Assembly (NCBI RefSeq): GCF_000178955.2
Contig: NC_016631.1
Coordinates: 992,001 to 1,056,000 of the forward strand
Source: Granulicella mallensis MP5ACTX8
Lineage (GTDB): Bacteria > Acidobacteriota > Terriglobia > Terriglobales > Acidobacteriaceae
Direction of reading: 5' to 3'
Length of the DNA: 64,000 nt
The position numbers were made by a program, and so were the translations under genes. Positions 25,238 through 34,996 of the stretch are shown piece by piece (the stretch's first letter is position 1; each line of letters starts with the position of its first letter). The notes beneath the pieces are model-generated. The model had not been told where the DNA came from and made no database searches. It worked only from the letters and a program-made list of their open reading frames with translations.

Positions 25238-26158
25238 CTATCCACCCATCGGGTGGAGCTCTACGCGTTGAAGAAGTGCCGCGAGACGGCTGGCCGCTTC
25301 CTGTCCGGTTGCGGCGGAGAGACTGGAAAAGCTATACGACTCAATACAAAAGGAGGCCGATACCGTGCCGTAGAGCAACGCTGTGATGGGATCGTCGCCT
25401 CTGGCGAATCCGGCCAGCACGCCACCGCAAAAGGCATCTCCCGCCCCTGTTGTGTCGACCGGTTCAACGGGTATAGCTGGGATATGAATTCGCTCGCCGG
25501 CTCCTGCAACGTGAGCGATCGCACCCTCTGCACCGCACTTGATGGCGATCAACGCCACATCCGGTGCAAGGGCTCGCAGCTTGTGCAGGGCTTCGAGCGG
25601 AGTCACCCCCGGAAATATCGCGAGGATATCTTGCCGGCTCGGCAGAAAGAGATCGACGGCACGGATGAGTTCGACGATCTCCTCGAGATGCGCGCGGCCG
25701 AGGAGATCATGATCGTCGAGATCGAGTGAGATAAAGAGCGTGCCTGCCTTGCGAAGTTCTCTCGCCAATCCTATGGCGATATCGTGCGGCAGCGGAGCAA
25801 TATGGGCCGCAGATTGAACGCCGGAGAGCGCATCTGCAAGCTTCGGGCTGAATGCATTCCAGTCCCTGGTTGCGCTGCGTGAGACGAAGTGCCGCCTTCC
25901 GTCTTCCTCGTAGAGGCCCCAGTTGCGCAGCGTGCGCGGCACGCGCCGGCAGCGCGACAGGTCGATGCGTTGGTCCAGAAGTTCTATTGGATAATCAGCG
26001 CCCAGGGGAGCAACGATGCTCACGCGTCCTGTCCAGAGTGCGGCTCCTAACGCCGCATAGATAACACTGCCGCCAGGAACGGCCCACCGAGTCGATCCGT
26101 CGGGGAAGACGAGATCGTCGATGGTGAGGTTGCCAAAGACGGATACAGAGGAGGTCAC
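25238..26158 (-). CDS. PfkB family sugar kinase
   Basis: 306 residues from a GTG that overlaps the GntR stop by four bases (GTGA). Ribokinase-like fold: 'GNLTIDDLVFPDGSTRWAVPGGSVIYAALGAALW' at the N-terminus and the phosphate/anion-hole signature 'PVDTTGAGDAFCGGVLAGFARGDD' near residues 234-257, with the catalytic Asp in GAGD. The substrate is probably a sugar or nucleoside; unknown. It is translationally coupled to a GntR/UTRA regulator, and both stand divergent from a TonB receptor, suggesting one sugar-use unit. Confidence 0.87.
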   Translation of the reverse strand: MTSSVSVFGNLTIDDLVFPDGSTRWAVPGGSVIYAALGAALWTGRVSIVAPLGADYPIELLDQRIDLSRCRRVPRTLRNWGLYEEDGRRHFVSRSATRDWNAFSPKLADALSGVQSAAHIAPLPHDIAIGLARELRKAGTLFISLDLDDHDLLGRAHLEEIVELIRAVDLFLPSRQDILAIFPGVTPLEALHKLRALAPDVALIAIKCGAEGAIAHVAGAGERIHIPAIPVEPVDTTGAGDAFCGGVLAGFARGDDPITALLYGTVSASFCIESYSFSSLSAATGQEAASRLAALLQRVELHPMGG

Positions 26159-26955
26159 GCCCTCGTCCCAGGCCGTGCCAGGGTAAATTGCACCAGGGAA
26201 GAGTTGTGGTAGATCACACTGTACAAGCCACGACGGCGTTGGGCTTCGAACTGGATCTCCCGCATCAGCAGGAGAGGGAAGCCGGGCTTAACCTGCAGAA
26301 GCTCCGCATGTTTTTTGCTGGCGGCAACGGCCGTTACCGTCGCTTCGCTCGATATCAGGTGCCGTTGGAGTTTCGTTGCCATGAACTCGTAGATCGAGCC
26401 TCCGTCGAACATCTTGATGAGCGGCAGCTTCCACTCGGCATCGTCGAGAAGCGCGATGTAATCGTAGGCCACCACGAGAGGCGTTGCTCCCGCAAGCCGC
26501 AGGCGAAAGATCTCGGCGACGGGGGAAGACTCCGGAACATCCAGCGCCGTGGCAACTTCGGCGGTGGCGGCAACTTGCCGAATCTTCAAGCCATCCACCC
26601 TGGCCTCATTGCCATTCTCGCGGATCAGGGCGGACATGGAGTTCATGGTGTCGAGAGGGCTGCTCAAGTACCCCTGGCTCTCCGCGACGAACGTGCCTAC
26701 GCCGTGGCGAATCGTGAGCAAACCCTCCAGGGTTAGAAGACGAGTGGCTTCGCGCAGAGTCTGCCGGCTTACCCCAAGCTCCCGTGCAAACTCCACTTCG
26801 CCGCGAAGTTGAACCCCACGCTCCAGCTTTCCCGACTGAACCTGCTCGCGGATGGCGTTCGCAACGCGCGTCGCAAGATTCTCCCGGGGTACTCCGTTCC
26901 AGATGCGTTCGTTCAGCCCCTTGGTGGAGAGCTCGTTCAGGTCCCTGTTGATCAT
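26155..26955 (-). CDS. GntR family regulator with UTRA ligand domain
   Basis: 266 residues from MINRDLNELS; an in-frame TTG three codons earlier is possible. The winged helix at about 25-95 ('LATRVANAIREQVQSGKLERGVQLRGEVEFARELGVSRQTLREATRLLTLEGLLTIRHGVGTFV') is followed by a UTRA domain (about 115-262) that binds small sugars or amino-acid-like effectors. It is the first gene of a pair with the PfkB kinase and divergent from the TonB receptor at 27351. It likely represses both until the sugar is present. Confidence 0.87.
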   Translation of the reverse strand: MINRDLNELSTKGLNERIWNGVPRENLATRVANAIREQVQSGKLERGVQLRGEVEFARELGVSRQTLREATRLLTLEGLLTIRHGVGTFVAESQGYLSSPLDTMNSMSALIRENGNEARVDGLKIRQVAATAEVATALDVPESSPVAEIFRLRLAGATPLVVAYDYIALLDDAEWKLPLIKMFDGGSIYEFMATKLQRHLISSEATVTAVAASKKHAELLQVKPGFPLLLMREIQFEAQRRRGLYSVIYHNSSLVQFTLARPGTRA

Positions 26956-27350
26956 GTTTCCCAATTATGCCAGCACGTTAAGAGCACGGTCAACGGACGT
27001 ATGAGGTCAGACGTCTGTCGTGAATTAACCGTACAGTAACTTTCCATTCTCGCTGCATTTACTTACCCGACTTAGTTTCACTTCTGGCTATTCATGAAAA
27101 GGAAGGCGCATTCAAAGATGCAGGCATAGCAGAGAGGGAATCCTTCGCGGTCCAACCACTGGCCGTAGCCGAGAACGAACTGAGGACTCCATCTGTAGCA
27201 CGCCTAAGATCGGCCGACCAGCTCCTCAAAACCTAAATTTGGTTCTTCGACAGTAGCCAGCAGGCAGTGGAATTCTTGCGCTCATTTTTCGACTTTACCG
27301 AGGAGTCGCGTGGCGCAGTTGGACGGTAACACCTAACCCAGGAGAGGCTT
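26956..27350. promoter_or_regulatory. Divergent promoter region, GntR-kinase / TonB receptor
   Basis: A gap of nearly 400 bp between divergent genes. A perfect 10-bp palindrome CAGACGTCTG at 27008-27017, within a GGTCAGACGTCTGTCG context, lies about 55 bp before the GntR start and is the best operator candidate. The rest shows no gene or repeat I recognise. Confidence 0.35.
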
Positions 27351-30300
27351 ATGACAGTTAGAAAGTTAACAAGATACGTATTGATGCTTGTCTCGCTTGC
27401 GAGTGTGCATGCGCGGATGCAGGCGCAGACCGCGGTCGATGGGGCCATCGGTGGAACCGTAGAAGACAAGACGGGCGCTGTGATCTCTGGCGCGAACATC
27501 GTCATCCACAACAACGGCACCAATGCCGAGCAGAACATCACCTCGGACGCAGCCGGATTCTTTCGTGCGAACCACCTGCAGCCCGGAACTTATACCGTCA
27601 CGATCTCAGCGCCGAACTTCGAAGCCTTCAGGTCGGAGAAGGTGGATGTAACCGTTGGCTCGCTCACGAACGTGCAGTCCAGCCTATCGCCCGGATCTTC
27701 CAGTGAGATGATCGACGTCACCAGCGCGGCTCCCGCGATCAACACCACGAATAACGACTTTACGAGCACCATTGATCTCAAGGCTCTCGAAGACCTTCCG
27801 GTCAACAACTACCGCTGGTCTGCCTATGCCTTGCAGGCGCCAGGTGTTGTTGAGTCCGGCGGGTTCGGTCTCCTCAGCTTCCGCGGACAGAGCACTCTGT
27901 TGAACAACATCACGATCGATGGCGCGGACGATAACCAGGCGTTCTTCTCCGAAGAGCGCGGCAGAACCAACATTGGATATTCGACGCCAAAGTCGGCGAT
28001 CCAGGAGTTCCAGATCAACACCTCGAATTACTCCACCGAGTATGGAAGAGCGTCAGGTGGAGTCGTCAACGCCGTTACCAAGAGCGGCGGCAACCAGTTC
28101 CATGGAGAGGGTTACTTTCTCGACCGCGATTCGGCATTAGCTGCGTTCAATGACTTCACCTCGGAAAACGTGCAGAAGACGCCGGGTGGCCCCTTTACGT
28201 CGGTGCCCATCAAGCCTACCGATATCCGCAAACAGGAAGGGTTCGCCTTCAGCGGCCCTCTGATTCACGATAAGCTCTTCTTCTTCTTCGCACTGGACCG
28301 CTTCTACCACGACTTTCCCATCGTCACGGTACCCAGCGCGCCCTCGACGTTCTATGCGCAACCCTCGGCTACTCTGCCGGGCAACGCAACCTGCCCTGGC
28401 AGTACAAATCCCATCAGCAGCGTAACGACGTCCGCAAACTACGATCCGAACTTCTTTGCTGACAGTGGTGCCTGCACGCTGCAGACGAACCTGAAGCTTG
28501 CTACCTATGCAGCGGCGAGAACGGATTACATCTCAGGGCAGACAGGCTTGAACTCGTTGCTGGGACAGGCTGCGCGCTTTGCCGACCAGACCCTGTTCTT
28601 CCCCAAGATCGATTGGCAGATCAACGGCAAAAATCATCTCAGCGCAGAGGTCAATCGGCTCCGCTTTATCTCGCCCTCCGGTCAGCAGACCAACGCAACT
28701 GCCAGCTATGGAACCCAGAGCATCGGCAACGTCTATGCTCGCGATACCTGGGGTGTGGCCCGGCTCGACACCTACATCACCTCGGCCATCAGCAATGAGG
28801 TCCGTTACCAGTACAGCCGCGACTTCGAGTTCGCGGGTGCCGAAACGCCCACCTCCTATGAGCAGAGCACTCTGCTCAACACGGCGACGGGATATTCCAA
28901 TCCTCTTGGCTTTCCTCCCAACGTCTCCATCACCGGAGCCTTTCAGTTCGGCACGCCCACCTTTTATCCAAGGCCTGCCTATCCTGACGAGCGCCGCTGG
29001 CAGGTGACCGATACCGTTCAATGGGTGCGCGGCAACCATACCTTCAAGTTCGGTGGCGATTACATTCACACGAACGACCTGAGCGAGAACCTGTCGAGCT
29101 TCTATGGCGGATATAGCTATACGACGCCGGCCACGTATCTCACAGACTTCTACCTTGCGCAGAATCCCGCCACAGTCTCCCAGGCCGCTCATTACAGCGG
29201 ATACCAGCAGGGCTTTGGTCCGCTCGGATTCGAGTTCCAGACCGGTGACTATGCGGGCTTCATCCAGGATGAGTGGAAGGTGAGCCCGAGGCTCAGCGTC
29301 ACCCTAGGCCTGCGCTACGAGTACGAGCAGGTCCCCAATGCGCAACTCCCCAACCCGCTCGTTCCTCAGACTGAATCCCTGCCCAGCGACAAGAACAACA
29401 TCGCACCTCGTGTCGGCTTTGCCTATGATGTCTTCGGAAGCGGCAAGACGATCCTTCGTGGCGGCTACGGCATCTTCAACGCGCGTTTGATCAACTCGAC
29501 CATCTACAACGCGATCGCGCAAACAGGAGCGGCTGGAGGACAGGAGCAAAGCCCGAACCTGCTGCCGGGCAATCCCGGTGCGCCGGTGTTCCCGCAGATC
29601 ATCTCAGGATCTCTGGCGTCCTCGGTCACACCGAACGTGATCTACTTCGATCCTCACTTCCAACTGCCGCAGGTCCATCAGGCGGATTTGAATGTGGATC
29701 AGGACCTGGGCTGGAATACGACGCTGACCCTGAGCTGGCTCGGTTCCTACGGGCGTGAGCTGCCGAGCTTCGTCGATACCAACCTGCCTGCCCCGGTGAA
29801 CGTCACTTACACGGTCGTCAACAACAACTCGTCGGGCCTGTTGACGAACGGAGCGCAGATCAGCACCCGATTCTACGGCTATCCGGTGAAGTCGCCGGTA
29901 GCAGGTGCGCCCGCGCCGCCGGCTGTAGCCGACTTCGGACGTCCTGATGTGCGCTACGGCGCGAAGACGGACATCTTCAGCGGCGTCAACTCCAACTATG
30001 AAGCGTTTGTGGCGCAGATCAATCATCGGATGAACCACAATGTGCAGTTCCAGGCGAGCTATACCTGGTCTCATGCGTTGGACTACGGCGAGAACAACAC
30101 CACGTTCTCCAGCAGCAATAGTCTTCTCGATCCGCTGAACCTGCGGGCAGAGTATGGCAACTCCGTTCAGAACGTGCCGAATCGCTTCATCGCTACCGCG
30201 GTCATCGACTCGCCCTGGAAGGCGTCGGGATGGAAGAGCTACCTGGTCAACGGGTATGAGCTGTCTCCGAGCTTCTCCGCCCAGAATGGCGAGCCGTACT

Positions 30301-30725
30301 CGGCGACAGTGAATGGAAGCCCGACGAACCTGGCCACTTCAGGAAGCGTGACAGGCTATATCACGGGCACCAGCACTGGCTTCACGGGCTCTGGCGGATC
30401 GACACGCATCCCCGGATTCCAACGGGATACGTTTGAGCTGCCAAAGACCTACGTGCTGGACCTGCGCGGTTCGAAGAGGTTCACGATCCGCGAACGCTAC
30501 AGCCTGGAGTTCCTGGCCGAGGCATTCAATCTTCCGAACCATCAGAACATCACAGCAACCAATACCCCTGCCTACGCTTTTGGCACGGCAACGGGAGCTA
30601 ACGGGCAACCGTACAGCACGCTCACCCAATACACCGGGGCGGCCTTCGGATCTGTCAGCAACTCCAACAACAACATGATCTACACCCCGCGTCAGATTCA
30701 ATTGGGAGTACGTTTGCAGTTCTAA
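27351..30725 (+). CDS. TonB-dependent receptor, Oar-like, 1124 aa
   Basis: 1124 residues; AGGAG lies six bases before the ATG. The signal peptide ends near MQAQT. A carboxypeptidase-regulatory-like domain (about 30-110, 'GGTVEDKTGAVISGANIVIHNNGTN') leads into a plug ('ALQAPGVVESGGFGLLSFRGQSTLLNNITIDGADDNQ', 'YSTEYGRASGGVVNAVTKSGGNQFHGEGYF') and a very long barrel ending VRLQF. No TonB box is obvious, as is common in this group. It probably imports an oligosaccharide across the outer membrane. The divergent GntR-PfkB pair suggests a sugar ligand. Confidence 0.9.
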   Translation: MTVRKLTRYVLMLVSLASVHARMQAQTAVDGAIGGTVEDKTGAVISGANIVIHNNGTNAEQNITSDAAGFFRANHLQPGTYTVTISAPNFEAFRSEKVDVTVGSLTNVQSSLSPGSSSEMIDVTSAAPAINTTNNDFTSTIDLKALEDLPVNNYRWSAYALQAPGVVESGGFGLLSFRGQSTLLNNITIDGADDNQAFFSEERGRTNIGYSTPKSAIQEFQINTSNYSTEYGRASGGVVNAVTKSGGNQFHGEGYFLDRDSALAAFNDFTSENVQKTPGGPFTSVPIKPTDIRKQEGFAFSGPLIHDKLFFFFALDRFYHDFPIVTVPSAPSTFYAQPSATLPGNATCPGSTNPISSVTTSANYDPNFFADSGACTLQTNLKLATYAAARTDYISGQTGLNSLLGQAARFADQTLFFPKIDWQINGKNHLSAEVNRLRFISPSGQQTNATASYGTQSIGNVYARDTWGVARLDTYITSAISNEVRYQYSRDFEFAGAETPTSYEQSTLLNTATGYSNPLGFPPNVSITGAFQFGTPTFYPRPAYPDERRWQVTDTVQWVRGNHTFKFGGDYIHTNDLSENLSSFYGGYSYTTPATYLTDFYLAQNPATVSQAAHYSGYQQGFGPLGFEFQTGDYAGFIQDEWKVSPRLSVTLGLRYEYEQVPNAQLPNPLVPQTESLPSDKNNIAPRVGFAYDVFGSGKTILRGGYGIFNARLINSTIYNAIAQTGAAGGQEQSPNLLPGNPGAPVFPQIISGSLASSVTPNVIYFDPHFQLPQVHQADLNVDQDLGWNTTLTLSWLGSYGRELPSFVDTNLPAPVNVTYTVVNNNSSGLLTNGAQISTRFYGYPVKSPVAGAPAPPAVADFGRPDVRYGAKTDIFSGVNSNYEAFVAQINHRMNHNVQFQASYTWSHALDYGENNTTFSSSNSLLDPLNLRAEYGNSVQNVPNRFIATAVIDSPWKASGWKSYLVNGYELSPSFSAQNGEPYSATVNGSPTNLATSGSVTGYITGTSTGFTGSGGSTRIPGFQRDTFELPKTYVLDLRGSKRFTIRERYSLEFLAEAFNLPNHQNITATNTPAYAFGTATGANGQPYSTLTQYTGAAFGSVSNSNNNMIYTPRQIQLGVRLQF

Positions 30726-30783
30726 GAACTCGGCGGTGTCTGGTGGATCATGGACAACGACATGTCTTGTCCAGATCCTCCCA

Positions 30784-31016
30784 CAGAATCGTCATCCTGA
30801 GCGAAGCCCCTCGCGCTTTTTGCGAGGGGCGCAGTCGAAGGACCCCGAGTGTTGCTATCTTGCCCATGTCCTTCGCACCTTTTCCACCTCAAGCGTTCGA
30901 GCCTGGACGTTCGTGCTGGAAAAGGTTCCGACATCATGGGCAAAATGGTAACCCTCGGGGTCCTTCGACTCCGCGTCCCCAAAGACCGGGACGCTACGCT
31001 CAGGATGGCGTTTTTG
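30784..31016. repeat. Palindromic element, family B copy 2
   Basis: Same layout as 15989-16220: CAGAATCGTCATCCTGAGCG at the left, 'GTCGAAGGACCCCGAG', 'TATCTTGCCCATG', then the complementary arms and 'GCTACGCTCAGGATGGCG'. The left arm's small palindrome (GCCCCTCGCGCTTTTTGCGAGGGGC) differs in sequence from copy 1 (GCGCTTCGCGTTTTTGCGAAGCGC) but keeps pairing. It lies 58 bp after the TonB receptor stop. Confidence 0.85.
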
Positions 31017-31091
31017 TAGAGGACGTAGATAAACGCTAGAGGCAGGGGATGGGGTCTATCTCCTGCCTCTGCGAAGCACGAATCAATGGAA

Positions 31092-31121
31092 GCGGGTGAC
31101 AGGAGACTGTCACCCGCTTTT
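31092..31121 (+). terminator. Intrinsic terminator hairpin (rightward)
   Basis: GCGGGTGACAG (31092-31102) pairs perfectly with 31107-31117 around loop GAGA, followed by TTTT. The T-run is on the plus strand, so it would stop transcripts coming from the TonB receptor. Its right arm overlaps the last codons of the small leftward gene at 31110-31412. Confidence 0.65.
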
Positions 31122-31412
31122 CATCTCTGCAAGAAGCGCTTCTGTTAGGGCCTTCCACTCTGCCTCCAGGGTGGTCTGACGGAAATGACTGCCGCACCGC
31201 TGATACCAGTAATCAGCGTTCCATGATTCGCCTTCTTTGCGGTGGAGATAGGCATGAACAGCCATGCCGTTCTGTGTCTCCAACTCATCGACCAGGGCAT
31301 GAGCCTGAGCCCAATCTCCCTTTGCATCCCACCACAGAGCTGCGAGTGGAGCGGGCAGATTGTTGTTTGGTGATTCGTCTGTAAGCGATTCTGTGAATTG
31401 CTTGAAGTTCAT
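31110..31412 (-). CDS. Conserved hypothetical protein, 100 aa
   Basis: 100 residues, cytoplasmic, acidic and helical, rich in Trp and Ala ('PAPLAALWWDAKGDWAQAHALVDELETQNGMAVHAYLHRKEGESWNADYWYQRCG'). GGAGG lies before the ATG, supporting the start. The pattern is a short helical-repeat-like unit I associate with conserved uncharacterised acidobacterial proteins; no function can be assigned. It lies 28 bp after the membrane-protein gene at 31441, same strand, so the two may be cotranscribed. Confidence 0.7.
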   Translation of the reverse strand: MNFKQFTESLTDESPNNNLPAPLAALWWDAKGDWAQAHALVDELETQNGMAVHAYLHRKEGESWNADYWYQRCGSHFRQTTLEAEWKALTEALLAEMKSG

Positions 31413-31440
31413 CGTGGTCCTCCGAACTACGCTCGGATCT

Positions 31441-31830
31441 TCAGGGCGTGGCTCTGCTTTGAGTAGCTTTCCATAGAGTCTGCGCAGTTGCTAGAACGAA
31501 GATCAAGAAAACCCATTGGTCGGCGACCATCCACACGACACCTCCGTAGACGTAAATAATCCAGGTGTTGTGAACTACATCGCTCAACATAAGCAGCATA
31601 AGCAGCGTGATTCCTAACCTCGGCCTGGCGAAGAGAAGGATGGCAACAAGCGGATCAAGAATCGTCAGCGCCGACCAAAACAGCACCGTGCCAAGTGGTT
31701 TGCCTCCATAGTTCCATCGCCAACCATGACGAGCCAGAATCGAAGCGTGACTGTAGGTACCTGCCGCAAGGCAGAGAACGTAGACAATTCGAATCCATCC
31801 CGCCCTTTTGTCGGGTAAACCAAAGGCCAT
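31441..31830 (-). CDS. Small integral membrane protein, 129 aa, unknown
   Basis: 129 residues with four hydrophobic helices ('IRIVYVLCLAAGTYSHASIL', 'TVLFWSALTILDPLVAILLFA', 'LGITLLMLLMLSDVVHNTWII', 'VADQWVFLIFVLATAQTLW'). No family is recognised. The His and Asp in the first three helices could be functional but this is not provable. It is upstream of the 100-aa gene on the same strand. Confidence 0.65.
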   Translation of the reverse strand: MAFGLPDKRAGWIRIVYVLCLAAGTYSHASILARHGWRWNYGGKPLGTVLFWSALTILDPLVAILLFARPRLGITLLMLLMLSDVVHNTWIIYVYGGVVWMVADQWVFLIFVLATAQTLWKATQSRATP

Positions 31831-32075
31831 GATTGGAGTTTAGGTGCCAGTCCGGCTTACGCAAAACGAAGGTTTCGCAGGGCTGAGCGCGCAGGTCAAA
31901 ACTTCCGCGATTCGAGTTGAAAAGGCTGTTGCAATTGCCTCTCCATTGGATACAGGTTTGCACAATGAGTGCCAGCGATTTTCTGATGTTTGTTGTGGTG
32001 AACTCTTCCTACCCCACTTGAACGAGGTTCGAAGGCTCTGCTGACATCAGATCCTCTTAGCAATTAGCATAAGGA

Positions 32076-33023
32076 GTGGTCTATAAGCAGCCTCCTATAA
32101 CAAAAGTCGATCTGGTCGGTGTCGGTCTCAACGCAACGGATACCGTCATCCCACTGACATCATTTCCCACTCTCGGTTCCAAGATCGAGTACAGCGAACG
32201 CAGCATTCTGCTCGGCGGCGAAATCTCTACCGCTGTGATCGCCTGCCGCCGCTGGGGGCTGCGCACCCGGTACATCGGGCGCCTTGGCGACGACTATGCC
32301 GCACGTCTTCACCGCGCTGCCTTTGACGACGTCGGCGTCGAGTCCCGCATCCTCACCGTGGAGGACGCCTCCAGTCCGCAGTCTCTCATCCTTGTCGACG
32401 GCTCGGGCGAACGCACGGTCCTGTGTCATCGCGATCCGCGCCTGACCCTGCAACCGGAGGACATGGAGCGCAAATGGATCACCTCTGCGCGAGCGCTGCT
32501 CGTCGATGGTTATCACACCACCGCGGCCATCACCGCCGCGACCTGGGCCCGCGAGGCAGGCATCCCCGTCATTGCCGACCTGGATGTCATCCGCCCCGGC
32601 ATCAACGACCTGTTGCCGTTGGTGGACTACGCCTTTGCCAGCCGCGACTTTCCGACAGCGATGACGGGTGAGCCGGATCTAAAGAAGGCTCTGGCCAGTC
32701 TCCGAGACCAGTTTCATTGCCGCCTGGTGGGCGTCACCCTGGGACAGGACGGCATCCTGACCTGGGATGGCGAGCAGTCGATTCAGCGGCCTGCCTATCG
32801 GGTCTCTGCCGTCGATACCACAGGCGCCGGCGATCTCTTCCATGCTGGCTTTGTCTATGGACTTCTGCAGGGCTGGCCCCTCGAGCGTCAGCTTGATTAC
32901 GCCTGCGCGGCCGCCGCGCTTAACTGCACCCGCGCCGGCGCTCGTGGCCGCATCGGAACCGTCGATGAGATCTCGCAACTTATGACAGGCGATAAGCGAT
33001 ACGACATTACTGAAGCGCGCTAG
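32076..33023 (+). CDS. PfkB family carbohydrate kinase (ribokinase-like)
   Basis: 315 residues from a GTG at 32076. A stop at 32070 forbids an earlier start. The AAGGAG just before and overlapping the GTG is too close for an ordinary ribosome site, so initiation here is odd. Fold marks: 'VGVGLNATDTVIPLTSFPTLGSKIEYSERSILLGGEISTAVIACRRWG' and the signature 'AVDTTGAGDLFHAGFVYGLLQG' with catalytic Asp. The substrate is a sugar or nucleoside, unknown. It is not obviously in an operon; the DUF481 gene follows after 64 bp. Confidence 0.82.
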   Translation: MVYKQPPITKVDLVGVGLNATDTVIPLTSFPTLGSKIEYSERSILLGGEISTAVIACRRWGLRTRYIGRLGDDYAARLHRAAFDDVGVESRILTVEDASSPQSLILVDGSGERTVLCHRDPRLTLQPEDMERKWITSARALLVDGYHTTAAITAATWAREAGIPVIADLDVIRPGINDLLPLVDYAFASRDFPTAMTGEPDLKKALASLRDQFHCRLVGVTLGQDGILTWDGEQSIQRPAYRVSAVDTTGAGDLFHAGFVYGLLQGWPLERQLDYACAAAALNCTRAGARGRIGTVDEISQLMTGDKRYDITEAR

Positions 33024-33087
33024 GACAGGCGACAACCAATTTCGGCGGCTGTGGATACACTTTCACGCAAGTTGCCATCATAAGAGA

Positions 33088-34326
33088 ATGGTTCGACGAA
33101 ATCGGTTCTCTGAGTTTTTGCATGGCGGCTTTTGTGTCTTACGGGCAATCGTTTGGGTGGCGCTGACAGTTGCGGGGGCTCCCCTGCGAGCGCAGGCAGG
33201 CAAATCCGATTCAGCCGCCAGAAGTGAAGCCAGGAGTGACAAAGACACGATCACCTTCGACAACGGGGATACGCTGACCGGCAAAGTCGGCAAGGTCGTG
33301 TACGGGAACATGAGCTTCCACAGCGACGCGCTGGGAGACCTGACGATTCCGTTGACCAAGATCAAGGCGATGCATACGACGACGGCGTTCGCGGCGGGGA
33401 CAACGACAGCACCGCTCACGAAGAAGAACGTTGCGGAACAGGTGCCGGTAGGAAGAATCGAGCTTGAGAACGAGACCCTGAGCGTGATGCTGTCGCAGGG
33501 CGAGGTGCGGACGTTTCCCGTGAAGGACCTGAGGTTCATGCTGGATGAACCGGCTTACCGGCGGGAGCTGCACAACCAGTCGGACTTTTTGTATGGGTGG
33601 TATGGCACGGCCACGTTGGGCGCGAGCGTGGTGGCTTCAACCAACAATGCACAAACCTATACAGGTACGATCGGATTGGTACGAGCTATTCCGACGATCG
33701 CCGGGCTGCCCGCAGGAAGCAAGACGATCCTGAACCTGAGCGGAACCTACGGTCTGGCGAAGGACCCGGAGATCGTCTCCGGCGGCGATGTATTTCAGAC
33801 GGCGTCGGTAACGAAGACAGACATCCTGCATGGCGACTTGGAGTACGACAAGTTCTTTACGCCGATGGTGTTCGGCCTGGTGAGCGGCAGCGCGGATCAC
33901 AACTTCGGCAATGGCCTGGAGCTGCAGCAAGCCTATGGTGCGGGCATCGGCTGGGGCATCCTGCGCAGCCCGCAGAACGATCTCTCCATACGGGCGAGCC
34001 TGCAGTATGAACAACAGCAGTTCTATAACGGTATTACCAGCGGACTCGGAACGCCGACAGAGAACCTGGTGAGTGCTTCCGTCGGCGAGACGTGGAGCAG
34101 AACATTCCCGCACAGCATCAAGTTCAACGAGTATGTGACGCTGGCCCCGACGTTCAATGTGGTCAAGGCGTACTCGGGCGTTGCGGGAGCGGGATTTGTC
34201 TTCCCGGTCTATAAGAACCTGAACTTCTCGGTGACGACCACAGACAACTATCTCGGCGACCCGCCGGAAGGATTTCAGCGCAACACGTTTCAGCTCACGA
34301 CTGGCGTTACCTATACGTTGAAATAA
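33088..34326 (+). CDS. DUF481 outer-membrane beta-barrel protein
   Basis: 412 residues. The signal peptide (positively charged start, 'FCVLRAIVWVALTVAGAPLRAQA') is followed by a small all-beta domain (about 50-155, 'DTITFDNGDTLTGKVGKVVYGNMSFHSDALGDLTIPLTKIKAM') and then a DUF481/YdiY-type barrel (about 165-412, 'GTATLGASVVASTNNAQTYTGTIGLVRAI') ending in alternating residues. Such proteins are outer-membrane barrels of unclear role, sometimes linked to salt or acid stress. No operon partner is evident. Confidence 0.75.
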   Translation: MVRRNRFSEFLHGGFCVLRAIVWVALTVAGAPLRAQAGKSDSAARSEARSDKDTITFDNGDTLTGKVGKVVYGNMSFHSDALGDLTIPLTKIKAMHTTTAFAAGTTTAPLTKKNVAEQVPVGRIELENETLSVMLSQGEVRTFPVKDLRFMLDEPAYRRELHNQSDFLYGWYGTATLGASVVASTNNAQTYTGTIGLVRAIPTIAGLPAGSKTILNLSGTYGLAKDPEIVSGGDVFQTASVTKTDILHGDLEYDKFFTPMVFGLVSGSADHNFGNGLELQQAYGAGIGWGILRSPQNDLSIRASLQYEQQQFYNGITSGLGTPTENLVSASVGETWSRTFPHSIKFNEYVTLAPTFNVVKAYSGVAGAGFVFPVYKNLNFSVTTTDNYLGDPPEGFQRNTFQLTTGVTYTLK

Positions 34327-34373
34327 TCGGGTGGCCGGTTCAGGTCGATTCATGCACCGGTAACGTTGAAGCT

Positions 34374-34928
34374 CTAGCCGATGCGCTTCCTTGTCTCGTC
34401 CAGAATCTCCCTGGCAAATACCGGGTCATCCACAGCACGCGCCAGGATAACGGCTCCGACCATGCTGCTGAATGCGTGTATCGCCAGGCCTCTCGCTTGT
34501 CGTTTCCCTCGGGCCCATGGAAAATGCTCGCTGAAGGTCGCGATCGTCTCCTTCAACTTTTCCGTGAAGGGCTTTGCGATGGCAGGCTCGCGTGCGACTT
34601 CGACGGCCAGAGCGGCTATGGTGCATCCCCCTTTGAGATCCGAAGCATGTGCGGAGCTCAGATACGTGTCCAGATAGTCCCTCCGTCCGCGCTCCGTTTT
34701 GGGATACTCTTCGAGTTCCGATGAGCCTCGGTCCATCGCGCGCGTCAACGCCTCAACGATCAGTGCCTCTTTCGAAGAGAAGTGGTTGTAAAACGGTCCG
34801 TGGGTTAGACCAGCCGCCTTCATCACCTCTCCTACTGAGACATTAAGCCCATCCTGGCGAAAGAGACGAATCGACTTATCCAGAATCTCCTCATGCTTCT
34901 TTGCGGTCTCTGCTGCTGATACACCCAT
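34374..34928 (-). CDS. TetR/AcrR family transcriptional regulator
   Basis: 184 residues. HTH at about 8-55 ('KHEEILDKSIRLFRQDGLNVSVGEVMKAAGLTHGPFYNHFSSKEALIVEAL'), with the 'GLTHGPFYNHFSSKE' recognition region of the AcrR branch that often responds to reactive aldehydes or quinones. The C-terminal domain carries a 'GGCTIAALAVEVAREP' segment like the NemR/YfaH group; its Cys may be redox-active. It stands divergent from an SDR gene across a 139-bp gap with a perfect palindrome. Confidence 0.88.
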   Translation of the reverse strand: MGVSAAETAKKHEEILDKSIRLFRQDGLNVSVGEVMKAAGLTHGPFYNHFSSKEALIVEALTRAMDRGSSELEEYPKTERGRRDYLDTYLSSAHASDLKGGCTIAALAVEVAREPAIAKPFTEKLKETIATFSEHFPWARGKRQARGLAIHAFSSMVGAVILARAVDDPVFAREILDETRKRIG

Positions 34929-34996
34929 ACGCTCTCCCTTCGCTGCTGCACCCTTTCAGGATAACTCCATGATACTCATCATGCTCATTGCTTGAC

